A stretch of DNA of 64,000 nucleotides from Treponema socranskii subsp. paredis ATCC 35535 (lineage in GTDB: Bacteria; Spirochaetota; Spirochaetia; Treponematales; Treponemataceae): positions 310,001-374,000 of the forward strand of contig KE332515.1 of the NCBI GenBank assembly GCA_000413015.1. Reading direction: 5' to 3'. A program made the position numbers and the translations under genes. The first letter of the stretch is position 1; each line of letters opens with the position of its first letter. Positions 34,228 through 42,548 of the stretch are shown one piece after another. A model generated the notes under the pieces. That model was not told where the DNA came from. It ran no database searches and saw nothing but the letters and a program-made list of their open reading frames with translations.

Positions 34228-35481
34228 TTACGCCGTCAAAAGCGAGCCTACGTCGAGATGGGTTTTATTTTGCACGATATCTTTCGAAACGACGAGCTTT
34301 TTCTGCTCGCGGTCTTTGATCGACGGGAGTTCGTACATGATATCCTGCAGCATTTTTTCGACGATGCTGCGAAGTCCGCGCGCGCCGGTTTTTTGACGGA
34401 CGGCTTCGTCGGCGATTTCCCCGATCGCTTCATCGGTAAATTCGAGTTTGACGTTGTCGAGCGCGAAAGATGCTTGAAACTGCTTTGTGATCGCGTTTTT
34501 CGGTTCGGTGAGGATGCGCACCAAATCGTCCCGCGTAAGCTCTTTGAGCGCGACGGTGATGGGCATGCGTCCGATCAGTTCGGGGATGATGCCGAATTTG
34601 ACGAGATCGTCGGGAGTACAGCGGTTGAGCAGGTTCATGCGCTCTTCTTCGTTCATCATGCCTACGTTGCTGCCGAAACCCATCGCGCGCTCTGCAGTGC
34701 GCTGTTCGATGATCTTTTCAAGACCGACGAAAGCACCGCCTAAAATAAAGAGGATGTTCGTCGTGTCGATATCGATCATCTCCTGATTCGGGTGCTTGCG
34801 TCCTCCCTGCGGCGGAACGCTCGCGTGCGTGCCTTCGATGATTTTCAAAAGCGCCTGCTGTACGCCTTCACCCGACACGTCGCGCGTGATTGAAGTGTTT
34901 TCGCTTTTGCGCGAAATTTTGTCGATTTCGTCGATAAAGACGATGCCGCGCTCTGCGGCTTTGATGTTGCCGTTTGCAGCGTTTATCAATTTTAAAAGTA
35001 CGTTTTCGACGTCTTCTCCGACATAACCCGCTTCGGTGAGCGTCGTCGCATCCGCGATGGCGAAGGGTACTTTCAGCTTTTGCGCGAGCGTTTTTGCAAG
35101 CAGCGTCTTTCCGCTTCCCGTCGGCCCCATGAGGAGTATGTTCGATTTTTCGATGAGCACGTCGTCGTCTTTGCGCATGCTTTTCGGAACCGACATGCGT
35201 TTGTAGTGGTTGTACACGGCGACCGAAAGCGTCTTTTTCGCTTCGTCCTGTCCGACGACATATTCGTCGAGGTATTCTTTGAATTCTTTCGGAGTCGGCA
35301 CATCGCTCATCGTAATCGGCGCGACTTCTCCATCTTCCTGATCGAGCATGCTCTGGCACACGGCGACGCACTGGTTGCAAATGTGGATATTGCCTGAAGG
35401 CGCTCCTACGAGATGACGCGATGCGTCTGCGGGCTTTCCGCAAAACGAACAAAACTGCGCGTCGCTTCCGAATCGTTTCAT
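34228..35481 (-). CDS. clpX: ClpX, ATP-dependent Clp protease ATP-binding subunit
   Basis: AAA+ unfoldase that feeds tagged substrates to ClpP. The 417-residue product has the N-terminal zinc-binding domain ([13 protein letters not shown], then [13 protein letters not shown]), Walker [17 protein letters not shown], Walker [11 protein letters not shown], and the [13 protein letters not shown] and [14 protein letters not shown] segments; the ClpP-contact loop region is normal. The open frame extends upstream through clpP in another frame, but the zinc domain starts at ATG 35481, which overlaps the clpP stop codon (ATGA). clpP-clpX are thus translationally coupled. Confidence 0.97.
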   Translation of the reverse strand: MKRFGSDAQFCSFCGKPADASRHLVGAPSGNIHICNQCVAVCQSMLDQEDGEVAPITMSDVPTPKEFKEYLDEYVVGQDEAKKTLSVAVYNHYKRMSVPKSMRKDDDVLIEKSNILLMGPTGSGKTLLAKTLAQKLKVPFAIADATTLTEAGYVGEDVENVLLKLINAANGNIKAAERGIVFIDEIDKISRKSENTSITRDVSGEGVQQALLKIIEGTHASVPPQGGRKHPNQEMIDIDTTNILFILGGAFVGLEKIIEQRTAERAMGFGSNVGMMNEEERMNLLNRCTPDDLVKFGIIPELIGRMPITVALKELTRDDLVRILTEPKNAITKQFQASFALDNVKLEFTDEAIGEIADEAVRQKTGARGLRSIVEKMLQDIMYELPSIKDREQKKLVVSKDIVQNKTHLDVGSLLTA

Positions 35482-36083
35482 TGCTTTTTTCTCCCCGGCA
35501 TAATGTGATCGACTATGCCGTACGCGAGCGCGTCTTGGGCGGACATATAAAAATCGCGTTCCATATCCGATGCGACCTGTTCGATCGTCTTTTTCGTGTG
35601 GTGCGCAAAATAATCGATCGTCAATTTTTTCAAGCGCACGATTTCTTTGGCCTGGATCGAAATGTCGCTTTCCTGTCCCTGCACTCCGCCCCACGGCTGG
35701 TGGATCATAACGCGCGAAGAGGGAAGGGCGAATCTTTTTCCCGCAGTGCCGCCTGCGAGGAGGATAGCACCCATGCTTGCCGCCTGTCCCATGCAGATCG
35801 TTTGGATTTGGCACTTGACGTACTGCATGGTATCGTAGATCGCAAGACCTGAGGTAACCGATCCTCCTGGACTGTTTATGTATATGCTGATGTCTTTATC
35901 GGGATTTTCCGATTCGAGAAAGAGAATTTGAGCGACGACCAAGTCCGCCGTAACGTCGTTTATCTCCCCGTCGATAAAGATGATTCTGTCTTTGAGCAGC
36001 CGTGAAAAAATATCGTAGGAGCGTTCGACGTTTCCGCTCCGCTCGATGACGGAGGGGACGAGCGTGTTCATCCGTTCATTCAT
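35478..36083 (-). CDS. clpP: ClpP, ATP-dependent Clp protease proteolytic subunit
   Basis: Tetradecameric serine protease of the ClpXP system. The 201-residue product has the catalytic serine in [16 protein letters not shown], the histidine in [10 protein letters not shown] and an aspartate further on, with [20 protein letters not shown] forming the oxyanion loop. I start at ATG 36083 because AGGA lies 8 bp before it; the upstream ATG (36107) is only two bases after a TATAAT on the minus strand (36110-36115) and would not be transcribed from that promoter. It follows tig and precedes clpX, a widespread order. Confidence 0.97.
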   Translation of the reverse strand: MNERMNTLVPSVIERSGNVERSYDIFSRLLKDRIIFIDGEINDVTADLVVAQILFLESENPDKDISIYINSPGGSVTSGLAIYDTMQYVKCQIQTICMGQAASMGAILLAGGTAGKRFALPSSRVMIHQPWGGVQGQESDISIQAKEIVRLKKLTIDYFAHHTKKTIEQVASDMERDFYMSAQDALAYGIVDHIMPGRKKQ

Positions 36084-36144
36084 AGTCACATCCTGTATGC
36101 GTTTCATTTATTATAATATACTGAAAAAATACGGCGGCGTGGGG

Positions 36145-37512
36145 TCAGTTGCTCTCCCCTTTAAATAAATCGGCGAACGACATCGTATCTCCCTTTACCG
36201 TTTTTACTTCTTTATACAGTTCATCGTAAAGCTTTTGCTCTTTTGTGTCGTCGATGAGATATTCTTTCGCTTTTACATCTTCATAGTGTTTTTTCACTTC
36301 GTCGACGCTCATGCCGCCGCGATCGGCGATTTCTCTATAACGCGCTTCGACATCTTCAGGCGTAACGGAAATATTGCGCGCGCGGATCAGATTGTCTACG
36401 ATGATTCTGCTTTTAAGCATTTTTTCGCTTGCGGGCGCCCACTCTTTGAGTATGTCGGCTTTTGTCTGTTTTGCCGACGAAAACATCTTTTCAAGCTGCT
36501 CCGGCGTCGTTTGAAACTGCTGCGCCATCGAATACCAGCGGTTTTCGAGTTCCGCATTGAGCATGGAAGAAGGGATATCGAAGGGATTTTTTTCGACGAG
36601 CTGGGAAAGCAGATCGTTGTTTTTGATTTCCGCGATGCGCCGCTCCTTTGCGCTTTCCATATTTTTTACGATATCTTTTTTTAAGTCGTCGAGCGTTTTG
36701 TATTTTTCGCTCACATCCTGCGCGAGTTCGTCGTCGAGTGCGGGAAGATTGCGTATTTTAATTGCGGTAACCGTTACGCCGATTTTTTTCGTCGTACCCG
36801 CCAAACTTTCGTTTTTGTCGTCTTTTGCGTATGTTTTCGTAATCGTTTTCGTTTCGCCTTTTTTCATGCCGATGACGTCATCGTCGATGCCATAGAAGGT
36901 GCCGTCCGTTCCCGCCGTAAAGACGAAGTCTTCGCGCTTTGTTCCGGCGATTTCGTTTCCGTTTTCGTCGAGTTCGGCATAATTGATCGTAACGATATTG
37001 TCCTTTTCGACTTTTTCGTCGTCTTTTTTGTCGATAACGACCGCATTGCGCTCCTGTACGGCTTTGAGTTCTTCATCGATCTCTTTGTCGCCGATCGTGA
37101 CCTGCGGTTCTTTTATCGTAATGCCCGAAAAGTTTTTAACGTCGACTTTGGGATACACGTCGTAGGTGAGAGAAAAGATTAAATCTTCGGCAGTGTCGAG
37201 TTCCGGCATTTTTTCCATGACGGGCTGAGCGTAGGGGAGCGGCCGGTTTGCTTTTTCCGCATCGTTTTCGAAGATTTCATTGAGCGCTTTGTCGATTATA
37301 TCGCTTACCGTGTCGGCTTTGATACCGTCTCCGAATTTGCGCTCGAGAATATTCGCAGGTACGTGACCTTTTCTGAAGCCGGGGATCTGAGCCTGCTTTA
37401 CGTATGTGCCGAGCGTTTCCGCGTATGCGGCCGCGACGTCTTTTTGTGAAACGGTGACGGTGAGTTTTACCGCCGATTTTTCAAGGTCCGTGAATTCTTT
37501 TTTGAGTTCCAC
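36145..37512 (-). CDS. tig: Trigger factor (ribosome-associated chaperone)
   Basis: Binds near the peptide exit tunnel and helps folding of nascent chains. The 455-residue product has the N-terminal ribosome-binding domain with the signature IPGFRKGHVPANILE (residues about 41-55), an FKBP-type prolyl isomerase domain (about 150-245; FVFTAGTDGTFYGIDDDVIG) and a helical C-terminal chaperone domain. GTG start with AAGGAG 7 bp upstream. A tRNA-operon terminator lies between tRNA-Gly and tig, so tig should have its own promoter, which I cannot place. The tig-clpP-clpX order links folding with degradation. Confidence 0.95.
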   Translation of the reverse strand: MELKKEFTDLEKSAVKLTVTVSQKDVAAAYAETLGTYVKQAQIPGFRKGHVPANILERKFGDGIKADTVSDIIDKALNEIFENDAEKANRPLPYAQPVMEKMPELDTAEDLIFSLTYDVYPKVDVKNFSGITIKEPQVTIGDKEIDEELKAVQERNAVVIDKKDDEKVEKDNIVTINYAELDENGNEIAGTKREDFVFTAGTDGTFYGIDDDVIGMKKGETKTITKTYAKDDKNESLAGTTKKIGVTVTAIKIRNLPALDDELAQDVSEKYKTLDDLKKDIVKNMESAKERRIAEIKNNDLLSQLVEKNPFDIPSSMLNAELENRWYSMAQQFQTTPEQLEKMFSSAKQTKADILKEWAPASEKMLKSRIIVDNLIRARNISVTPEDVEARYREIADRGGMSVDEVKKHYEDVKAKEYLIDDTKEQKLYDELYKEVKTVKGDTMSFADLFKGESN

Positions 37513-37545
37513 GTTTCGCTCCTTACCAATAATCTCCGTACGAAT

Positions 37546-37580
37546 AAAAAAAGCGATTCAGATTGCTCCGAATCGCTTTT
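37546..37580 (-). terminator. Terminator of the tRNA operon
   Basis: On the minus strand, AAAAGCGATTC (37580-37570) pairs perfectly with GAATCGCTTTT (37559-37549) over a 10-base loop, followed by more T residues. It lies 8 bp after the last tRNA-Gly, so it ends the tRNA transcript before tig. Confidence 0.85.
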
Positions 37581-37587
37581 GGTTTCA

Positions 37588-37659
37588 AGCGGGAAACGGG
37601 AGTTGGACCCGCGACATCCACCTTGGCAAGGTGGCGCTCTACCACTGAGCTATTCCCGC
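37588..37659 (-). tRNA. tRNA-Gly (anticodon GCC), copy 2
   Basis: 72 bases, acceptor stem GCGGGAA/TTCCCGC, D-arm, anticodon loop TTGCCAA (GCC), T-arm with GTTCAA-type variant GTCCAAC. It is identical over its whole length to the upstream copy at 37704-37775. CCA is not encoded. Confidence 0.93.
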
Positions 37660-37703
37660 AAATAATTCTTTGCGTTTTCCGGCGCTGTAAGCTTCGGTAC
37701 TCG

Positions 37704-37775
37704 AGCGGGAAACGGGAGTTGGACCCGCGACATCCACCTTGGCAAGGTGGCGCTCTACCACTGAGCTATTCCCGC
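37704..37775 (-). tRNA. tRNA-Gly (anticodon GCC), copy 1
   Basis: 72 bases, same sequence as the tRNA-Gly at 37588-37659, in tandem with a 44-base spacer. The flanking spacers differ apart from a few bases, so it is a genuine tandem duplication. Confidence 0.93.
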
Positions 37776-37808
37776 AAATTTTGTATGTCGCAACACCTCG
37801 GACGGAAT

Positions 37809-37889
37809 TGCGAGAGAAGGGACTTGAACCCTTACGCCGTAAGGCACCGGAACCTAAATCCGGCGTGTCTGCCGTTTCACCACTCTCGC
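37809..37889 (-). tRNA. tRNA-Leu (anticodon TAG)
   Basis: 81 bases with acceptor stem GCGAGAG/CTCTCGC, anticodon loop TTTAGGT (TAG, reads CUN) and a long variable arm (TGCCTTACGGCGT), as required for a type II tRNA. CCA is not encoded. Confidence 0.92.
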
Positions 37890-37925
37890 ATAAAGAGTGC
37901 GTGCCTTCTCGTCTCACACAAGGCT

Positions 37926-37998
37926 TGAGCCATGCCGGCTTCGAACCGACGACCCACAGATTAAGAGTCTGTTGCTCTACCAGCTGAGCTAATGGCCC
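37926..37998 (-). tRNA. tRNA-Lys (anticodon CTT)
   Basis: 73 bases, acceptor stem GGGCCAT/ATGGCTC with one G-T pair, anticodon loop CTCTTAA (CTT), T-loop GGTTCGAAGCC. Discriminator A; CCA is not encoded. A separate promoter stands 34 bases upstream. Confidence 0.93.
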
Positions 37999-38031
37999 GT
38001 ACTCAATCCACGACAGTGGCTGAATGTTATA

Positions 38032-38060
38032 ACTATATCAAAAATAAAATAAAATGGCAA
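38032..38060 (-). promoter_or_regulatory. Internal tRNA promoter before tRNA-Lys
   Basis: Minus strand: -35 TTGCCA (38055-38060), 17-bp AT-rich spacer, -10 TATAGT (38032-38037). It would drive Lys-Leu-Gly-Gly independently of His and Arg. Confidence 0.65.
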
Positions 38061-38090
38061 GTACGTTATGCGATTTTTTTGCATAAAAAC

Positions 38091-38164
38091 TGCGTTTAGC
38101 GTGACTCGAACACGCAACCTACGGATTCGAAGTCCGTTGCTCTATCCAGTTGAGCTATAAACGC
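38091..38164 (-). tRNA. tRNA-Arg (anticodon TCG)
   Basis: 74 bases, acceptor stem GCGTTTA/TAAACGC, anticodon loop CTTCGAA (TCG, reads CGA), T-arm GCGTGTTCGAGTCACGC. Discriminator A; CCA is not encoded. Confidence 0.93.
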
Positions 38165-38252
38165 TTTTAATAGATTTTCAAGCCGCGCCGAGCGTCCGTC
38201 CTGCCGGATACATCGCCGGGAAACCGTTTTATTTATTAAAGTAAGGAAAGCG

Positions 38253-38325
38253 GGTGCCTGGTGGGGATTGAACCCACGACAACCAGATCCACAATCTGGC
38301 GCTCTACCACTGAACTACAGGCACC
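38253..38325 (-). tRNA. tRNA-His (anticodon GTG)
   Basis: 73 bases including the extra 5' G (position -1) opposite discriminator C, the identity mark for histidine. Acceptor GTGCCTG/CAGGCAC, anticodon loop TTGTGGA (GTG), T-arm GTGGGTTCAATCCCCAC. Confidence 0.93.
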
Positions 38326-38350
38326 GTAAACGCATTTGCAATGCCCGAAA

Positions 38351-38380
38351 ACTATAGCAAATTTTGTAGAGGTACGTCAA
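38351..38380 (-). promoter_or_regulatory. Promoter of the tRNA array
   Basis: Minus strand: -35 TTGACG (38375-38380), 18-bp spacer, -10 TATAGT (38351-38356), 26 bases before tRNA-His. It is back to back with the Wzz-like gene promoter at 38388-38416. Confidence 0.7.
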
Positions 38381-38387
38381 GAGCGTA

Positions 38388-38416
38388 TTGCAAAGCCGCA
38401 TATCTTTTTATATAAT
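38388..38416 (+). promoter_or_regulatory. Promoter of the Wzz-like gene
   Basis: -35 TTGCAA (38388-38393), 17-bp spacer, perfect -10 TATAAT (38411-38416). The ATG at 38427 is 10 bases after the -10, predicting a leader of about 4 bases. Confidence 0.7.
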
Positions 38417-38426
38417 ATGCATAAAT

Positions 38427-39473
38427 ATGGAAAATTCTCCCAAAAAAGAAAATATCGTACAATCTTCGCAGGATGACGAGATTTCGCTTATCGAATTGTT
38501 TGCCGTTTTACTGCAGTATAAAAAACTTATCATTTTAACAACGGTTTTTACGGCGGCCGCAGTCGTTTTATTTTCCGTACTGTCGATCGCTCTTCCGCCG
38601 GAAAAGTCTCCGCTTCCCAACGTATACACATCCGAAGCACTTATGCTTATAAACGATTCTTCGTCTTCAGGCGGCTCTCTTTCTTCATTACTGAACTCAA
38701 GCGGTATGAGCGGACTGGGAAGCCTTATGGGGCTGTCGAACCTTTCAAAAGGCGCGACGTTCAGTGCGCTCGCCGTCTACATTGCCGGAACGAATACTTA
38801 TCTCGATGCCATTATCGATAAATTCAATCTTACCGAGCGTTATAACGTAAAAGAATCTCCTAAAGCCGCAACGCGTAAAGCTTTACAGCAAAATTTGACT
38901 GCGGATTTTGATGATAAATCGGGTGTTTTTTCGCTTGCTTTTTCGGATACCGATCCCGTCTTTGCCGAATCCGTGGCGAACTTTGCGGCGGACTATATGG
39001 AAACAGTCTTTACTTCGCTCGGTATCGATAAGCATAAACTTGAAAAAAAGAATCTCGAAGAAAATATCGATATGAGCTACAAGCAGATCCTTTCGTTGGC
39101 AAAGCAGATTCGAGAAAACGAAAGTACGGCTTCATATCGCTACAATCCGAACGGTTCTCCCGTTATGGAAAATGCGATACGCGTATTGGAATTGGAAGCG
39201 CAGGAACAGGTATACAAGCAGCTTAAAACGCAGTATGAACTTTTGAAAGTACAGATGGCGAGCGAAACGCCGGTTTTTCAAATATTGGAACGCGCGGAAG
39301 TACCGGACAGAAAGTCAAAACCTTCCCGCGGTATGCTGTGCATAATAGCGACTTTTGCCGCTTTTTTTATTGCGGTGTTTATCGCTTTCGCATTGAATGC
39401 GGTAGAAAATATCAAACGCGATCCCGAAGCCGTAAAAAAAATTTCCGCTTCGCTGAAAAAAAATCGGACATAA
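38427..39473 (+). CDS. Polysaccharide chain-length determinant (Wzz/PCP family)
   Basis: Inner-membrane protein that sets glycan chain length with the export machinery. The product (348 residues from ATG 38427) has a short cytoplasmic N-terminus with ISLIELFAVLLQYKKLIILT entering the first membrane helix (about residues 20-50), a large periplasmic domain with helices (LEKKNLEENIDMSYKQILSL) and a second membrane helix near the C-terminus after the proline-rich EVPDRKSKPSRG motif, the usual Wzz signature. There is no C-terminal tyrosine kinase. The alternative start at 38388 lies in the promoter -35 box. The Wza-like gene follows after 3 bp. Confidence 0.9.
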   Translation: MENSPKKENIVQSSQDDEISLIELFAVLLQYKKLIILTTVFTAAAVVLFSVLSIALPPEKSPLPNVYTSEALMLINDSSSSGGSLSSLLNSSGMSGLGSLMGLSNLSKGATFSALAVYIAGTNTYLDAIIDKFNLTERYNVKESPKAATRKALQQNLTADFDDKSGVFSLAFSDTDPVFAESVANFAADYMETVFTSLGIDKHKLEKKNLEENIDMSYKQILSLAKQIRENESTASYRYNPNGSPVMENAIRVLELEAQEQVYKQLKTQYELLKVQMASETPVFQILERAEVPDRKSKPSRGMLCIIATFAAFFIAVFIAFALNAVENIKRDPEAVKKISASLKKNRT

Positions 39474-39476
39474 ATT

Positions 39477-41009
39477 ATGAAAAAATATTTTTATGCTCTT
39501 GCTTTTTTCTTTTGTTCGGCCGTATTTGCTCAGACGGCAGGGAATTACGAGTCTTCCGCATCTGCAAAAGATACGGACAATATGCAAGCGGCAAATGTAG
39601 GTACGGTTCAAAAATTGACGGCAGGCGAAGTTACTGCCGCAAGAAACGCTTTGAATGCATCGATTGCGATGTCCTCGTCCGACTATCTTGTTACCGCGGG
39701 AGATATCTATACACTCGCGTTCGCGGTAAACGGAAATGTCGTAAGCTATGCCATACCGGTCGATGCTTCATACCGTATCCGTGTGGCAAATATTACGACG
39801 ATCAATGTTGCGGGAAATACGTTTTTGCGCCTCAAACAGAGAGTGGAAGAACTCGTTACGCAAAATTATCCCCTGAGCGGCGTTCAGTTCGTTCTCACAT
39901 CTCCTGCGGCATTCAAAGTCGTCATAGACGGTGAGGTAAAAGAAACGGCGATTAAACAGGCTTGGGCGCTTTCGCGTCTTTCCGACGTCATAGCGGGAAC
40001 GCTCACCGATTACGCATCCGTTCGCAATATCGTCGTTACAAGCGAAGACGGAAAAAAGAATACGTACGATATTTTCAAAGCTTCCCGTTTCGGCGATCTG
40101 TCGCAGAACCCCTATGTGCGGCCGGGAGATCGCATCACTATCGGCAGGATGACTCGGAAAGTTACGATTCGCGGGGCGGTCGAGCGGCCGGGTACGTACG
40201 AATTGCTTGAAGGTGAAAACTTGAAGCGGCTCGTGGATTATTACGGAGGCGGGCTTACGGAAAGGGCTGACACGAACCGCATGGAGCTTTCCCGCACTTC
40301 AGAGCAAAGCAATCCTGCGGGGGAAATACTGTATTTGGATGGTACGGCGATTGCATCGGATTATACGCTCGTATGCCGGGATACGCTCAATATCCCCACT
40401 TATGCCGAATTGAAACCGGTTATGTTTATCGAAGGCGCGCTTTCGTCCGCAACCGGCACAGCTCTTGACGCATCGGCGAGACTTCCCGTCGTATTTGAAA
40501 CGGGGGAAAATTACGGCACGCTTGTTCGGCGCAACAAAGAGCGTTTTTCTCCGACGGCCGATATAAAAAATGCATACATACTTCGTAAAGGTGCTCCCAT
40601 ACCGATTGACGTCAGTCAAATACTCTACGATGCTTCGTATTATGCCGAAGAAATCGTGCAGCCGTACGATACTCTTGTCATACCTTTTAAGCAATACTTC
40701 GTTTCCGTTGCAGGAGCCGTAGCGCGGCCGGGCAGGTATCCGTATATTCCCGACCGTACATGGGAATATTATATCGGGCTTGCCGGCGGTTTTATCAATG
40801 AAAAAAATTCCGGCGAAGCGGTAACGATACGCGACATAAACGGAAAGAAAATGCGGAAAACCGATCCGGTCACGCCGGAAACGACGATTACCGCTTCTGC
40901 GAATTCGTTTACGTATTATTTCGGCTTATATGCTCCGGTGATTACGACCGTGCTTTCGGCCGTTTCGACGACGGTCACGATCCTCATCGCAACGCGGAAT
41001 ATGCGTTAA
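39477..41009 (+). CDS. Polysaccharide export protein (Wza-like, SLBB domains)
   Basis: Probably an outer-membrane or periplasmic export channel component. The 510-residue product begins with a signal peptide (MKKYFYALAFFFCSAVFAQT), has a poly_export domain (about residues 65-150; YLVTAGDIYTLAFAVNGNVV) and several SLBB-type beta-grasp repeats (VTIRGAVERPGTYELLEGEN; VSVAGAVARPGRYPYIPDRT). The C-terminus has a hydrophobic helix (VITTVLSAVSTTVTILIA), which could be the pore helix. No lipobox is visible, unlike classical Wza. It is directly downstream of the Wzz-like gene, so the two form an export pair. Confidence 0.88.
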   Translation: MKKYFYALAFFFCSAVFAQTAGNYESSASAKDTDNMQAANVGTVQKLTAGEVTAARNALNASIAMSSSDYLVTAGDIYTLAFAVNGNVVSYAIPVDASYRIRVANITTINVAGNTFLRLKQRVEELVTQNYPLSGVQFVLTSPAAFKVVIDGEVKETAIKQAWALSRLSDVIAGTLTDYASVRNIVVTSEDGKKNTYDIFKASRFGDLSQNPYVRPGDRITIGRMTRKVTIRGAVERPGTYELLEGENLKRLVDYYGGGLTERADTNRMELSRTSEQSNPAGEILYLDGTAIASDYTLVCRDTLNIPTYAELKPVMFIEGALSSATGTALDASARLPVVFETGENYGTLVRRNKERFSPTADIKNAYILRKGAPIPIDVSQILYDASYYAEEIVQPYDTLVIPFKQYFVSVAGAVARPGRYPYIPDRTWEYYIGLAGGFINEKNSGEAVTIRDINGKKMRKTDPVTPETTITASANSFTYYFGLYAPVITTVLSAVSTTVTILIATRNMR

Positions 41010-41016
41010 GCCGGAA

Positions 41017-42042
41017 TTATTTCATTTCCGCTATTTTTCTGTTAACGGCTCTGTTTATAAAATGAATTGCCGAAAAGAAAAAAATCATAAATGCGTATGT
41101 GATGGAAAGCAAAACCGTGCTTTGGGTTTTATTCAGATAAATCGTAAAGCAGACGCTGCTGCACAAAATCGCCTGAATGCCGACAAGCGCGATCATAGCC
41201 TGCTTTGCGCTGAAGCCGATGTTGAGCATTTTATGATGCAGGTGAGAACGGTCGGGACTCATAATGGGACGATGTTCGCGGACGCGTCTCCAAACGGCTG
41301 CGATCGTGTCGAGCATGGGAATGGATGTCAGCACGAACATGATAAGCAATTTGTTGAATTCGAGTTTTTCCGATGAAAAGCACAGGGGAGCGGTCGCAAT
41401 GATAAAGCCCAAAAATTGACTTCCGCCGTCTCCCATAAAAATTTTCGCCGGCGGTTCATTAAATAAAAGAAAACCGAATACGCTTGCTGCGACGAGCAAA
41501 AATATTTCGGCAATCGGATTTGCATTGTGAAAGAGAACGAAAAGCGTCAGTATCGTAAGGAAAGCAAGTCCGCCGCATAAACCGTCGAGTCCGTCGATGA
41601 GGTTATACGCATTGATCATGCCGATAAACCAAAAAATCGTAAACGGAACGCTTATCCAGTTCGGTAAAACGAGTCCGAATATCTGGCGGAATTCAAAACC
41701 GCCGTATATGACAATGCATGCGGCGACAATCTGACCGATAAGTTTATACACCGGAGGCATGGGGTAGAGATCGTCGAGTACGCCGAACGCGAAAACGATC
41801 AAGCCTGCGATAAAAAGCGGGATAATAAGGGGCAGCATGAGCTGCTTTAAAACAAGCGCATAAACACTTAGACTGATATAATATGCCGCTACTATGCCGA
41901 TGCCGCCCAAACGGGGAATATTGCCGGAGTGGATTTTTCGCGCGCTTACAGGATCGTATATTTGCCATCGTTTACACAGCGCAATGATAAACGGAAAAGA
42001 ACATGCGCTCAACACAAACGAAAGAATCGTCGAAATCCACAT
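41017..42042 (-). CDS. Undecaprenyl-phosphate sugar-1-phosphate transferase (WecA/TagO family)
   Basis: Starts lipid-linked glycan synthesis by moving a sugar 1-phosphate, often GlcNAc-1-P, to undecaprenyl phosphate at the inner membrane. The 341-residue product has about ten helices, the DDxxD-like aspartates (FGVLDDLYPMPPVYKLIG), the NLIDGLDGLCGGLAFL motif, GDGGSQFLGFIIATAPL and the cytoplasmic HLHHKMLNIGFS loop; all are WecA/MraY features, and the HxHH motif favours WecA/TagO over MraY. It converges with the Wza-like gene. A minus-strand promoter ends 9 bases before the ATG. Confidence 0.93.
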   Translation of the reverse strand: MWISTILSFVLSACSFPFIIALCKRWQIYDPVSARKIHSGNIPRLGGIGIVAAYYISLSVYALVLKQLMLPLIIPLFIAGLIVFAFGVLDDLYPMPPVYKLIGQIVAACIVIYGGFEFRQIFGLVLPNWISVPFTIFWFIGMINAYNLIDGLDGLCGGLAFLTILTLFVLFHNANPIAEIFLLVAASVFGFLLFNEPPAKIFMGDGGSQFLGFIIATAPLCFSSEKLEFNKLLIMFVLTSIPMLDTIAAVWRRVREHRPIMSPDRSHLHHKMLNIGFSAKQAMIALVGIQAILCSSVCFTIYLNKTQSTVLLSITYAFMIFFFSAIHFINRAVNRKIAEMK

Positions 42043-42051
42043 ATGGTTATT

Positions 42052-42080
42052 ATTCTATCATACAAGCAGAATTCTAACAA
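42052..42080 (-). promoter_or_regulatory. Promoter of the WecA-like gene
   Basis: Minus strand: -35 TTGTTA (42075-42080), 17-bp spacer, -10 TAGAAT (42052-42057). The ATG follows after 9 bases; no Shine-Dalgarno sequence is present. Confidence 0.65.
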
Positions 42081-42082
42081 GA

Positions 42083-42350
42083 GCGAAAAAATCCGAGCAG
42101 TGCGCAGGATTTTTTCGCCTCCCGACTTACAGAGCAAATCCGAGCAGTGCGCGACTTGCAACGAGCGCGTTAGCGCGAAGTTCCCCGCGCAGGATTTTTT
42201 CGCGTCTCCCATCACACAGCGCGCCGTAAACGTCGCGCTGTGTGTCCTCATAAGGAATTGCAGTCGGCTTTCATATCTTTTATTGCATCCGAAAGGATGA
42301 GATATAAAAGCCTCCGCACGGATAAAAGAAAAACGGCTCGGCCGTTTTTC
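42083..42350. repeat. Cluster of hairpins and short repeats between divergent genes
   Basis: At least four perfect or near-perfect inverted repeats: GCGAAAAAATCC/GGATTTTTTCGC (42083-42094, 42107-42118); CACACAGCGCG/CGCGCTGTGTG (42213-42223, 42234-42244); GGCTTTCATATCT with AGATATAAAAGCC (42266-42278, 42300-42312, one mismatch) enclosing CATCC-GAAA-GGATG; GAAAAACGGC/GCCGTTTTTC (42328-42337, 42341-42350). The flank TTTTTCGCCTCCCGACTTA occurs twice (from 42112 and from 42345). CCGAGCAGTGCGC also occurs twice. No gene is visible here. Confidence 0.7.
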
Positions 42351-42459
42351 GCCTCCCGACTTAAAAGGGCGATTTTGAGACGGTCCGCTTACTACCGCAT
42401 TTTTACTGCGCAGAAAACGGAGTTGTTTAAAAGTCTTTGACTTTTTTCAACGTATGCGA

Positions 42460-42488
42460 TTGACAACAGTGTAATTCGAAATTACAAT
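42460..42488 (+). promoter_or_regulatory. Consensus promoter with embedded operator-like palindrome
   Basis: -35 TTGACA (42460-42465), 17-bp spacer and -10 TACAAT (42483-42488). The inverted repeat GTAATT-CGA-AATTAC occupies 42471-42485, filling the spacer and entering the -10, a typical repressor-operator position. Confidence 0.75.
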
Positions 42489-42548
42489 CTGAACCGCTAT
42501 TACGATATGAAGCGGGGAGCGAAATATACGGGTTTTGAGGCGGCATCA

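Larger units (their letters stand above)
42043..42548. other. Non-coding region between WecA-like and GT4 genes
   Basis: 506 bp between divergently transcribed genes. It holds the minus-strand promoter at 42052-42080, the hairpin cluster at 42083-42350 and the plus-strand promoter at 42460-42488 with its inverted repeat. No open frame has both a ribosome-binding site and protein-like composition. Confidence 0.7.

Noticed and set aside
34072-34743. Open frame with a GAGGG site between the GT4 gene and clpX
   Set aside because: Most of it is antisense to clpX, whose zinc-binding and AAA+ motifs are certain, and the remaining 150 bases are not protein-like.
37588-37775. Tandem tRNA-Gly as an assembly artefact
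   Set aside because: The spacers around the two copies differ, so a collapsed or duplicated read is unlikely, though depth was not available.
42083-42350. CRISPR array
   Set aside because: Repeats are unequal, inverted and unevenly spaced, and there are no cas genes.
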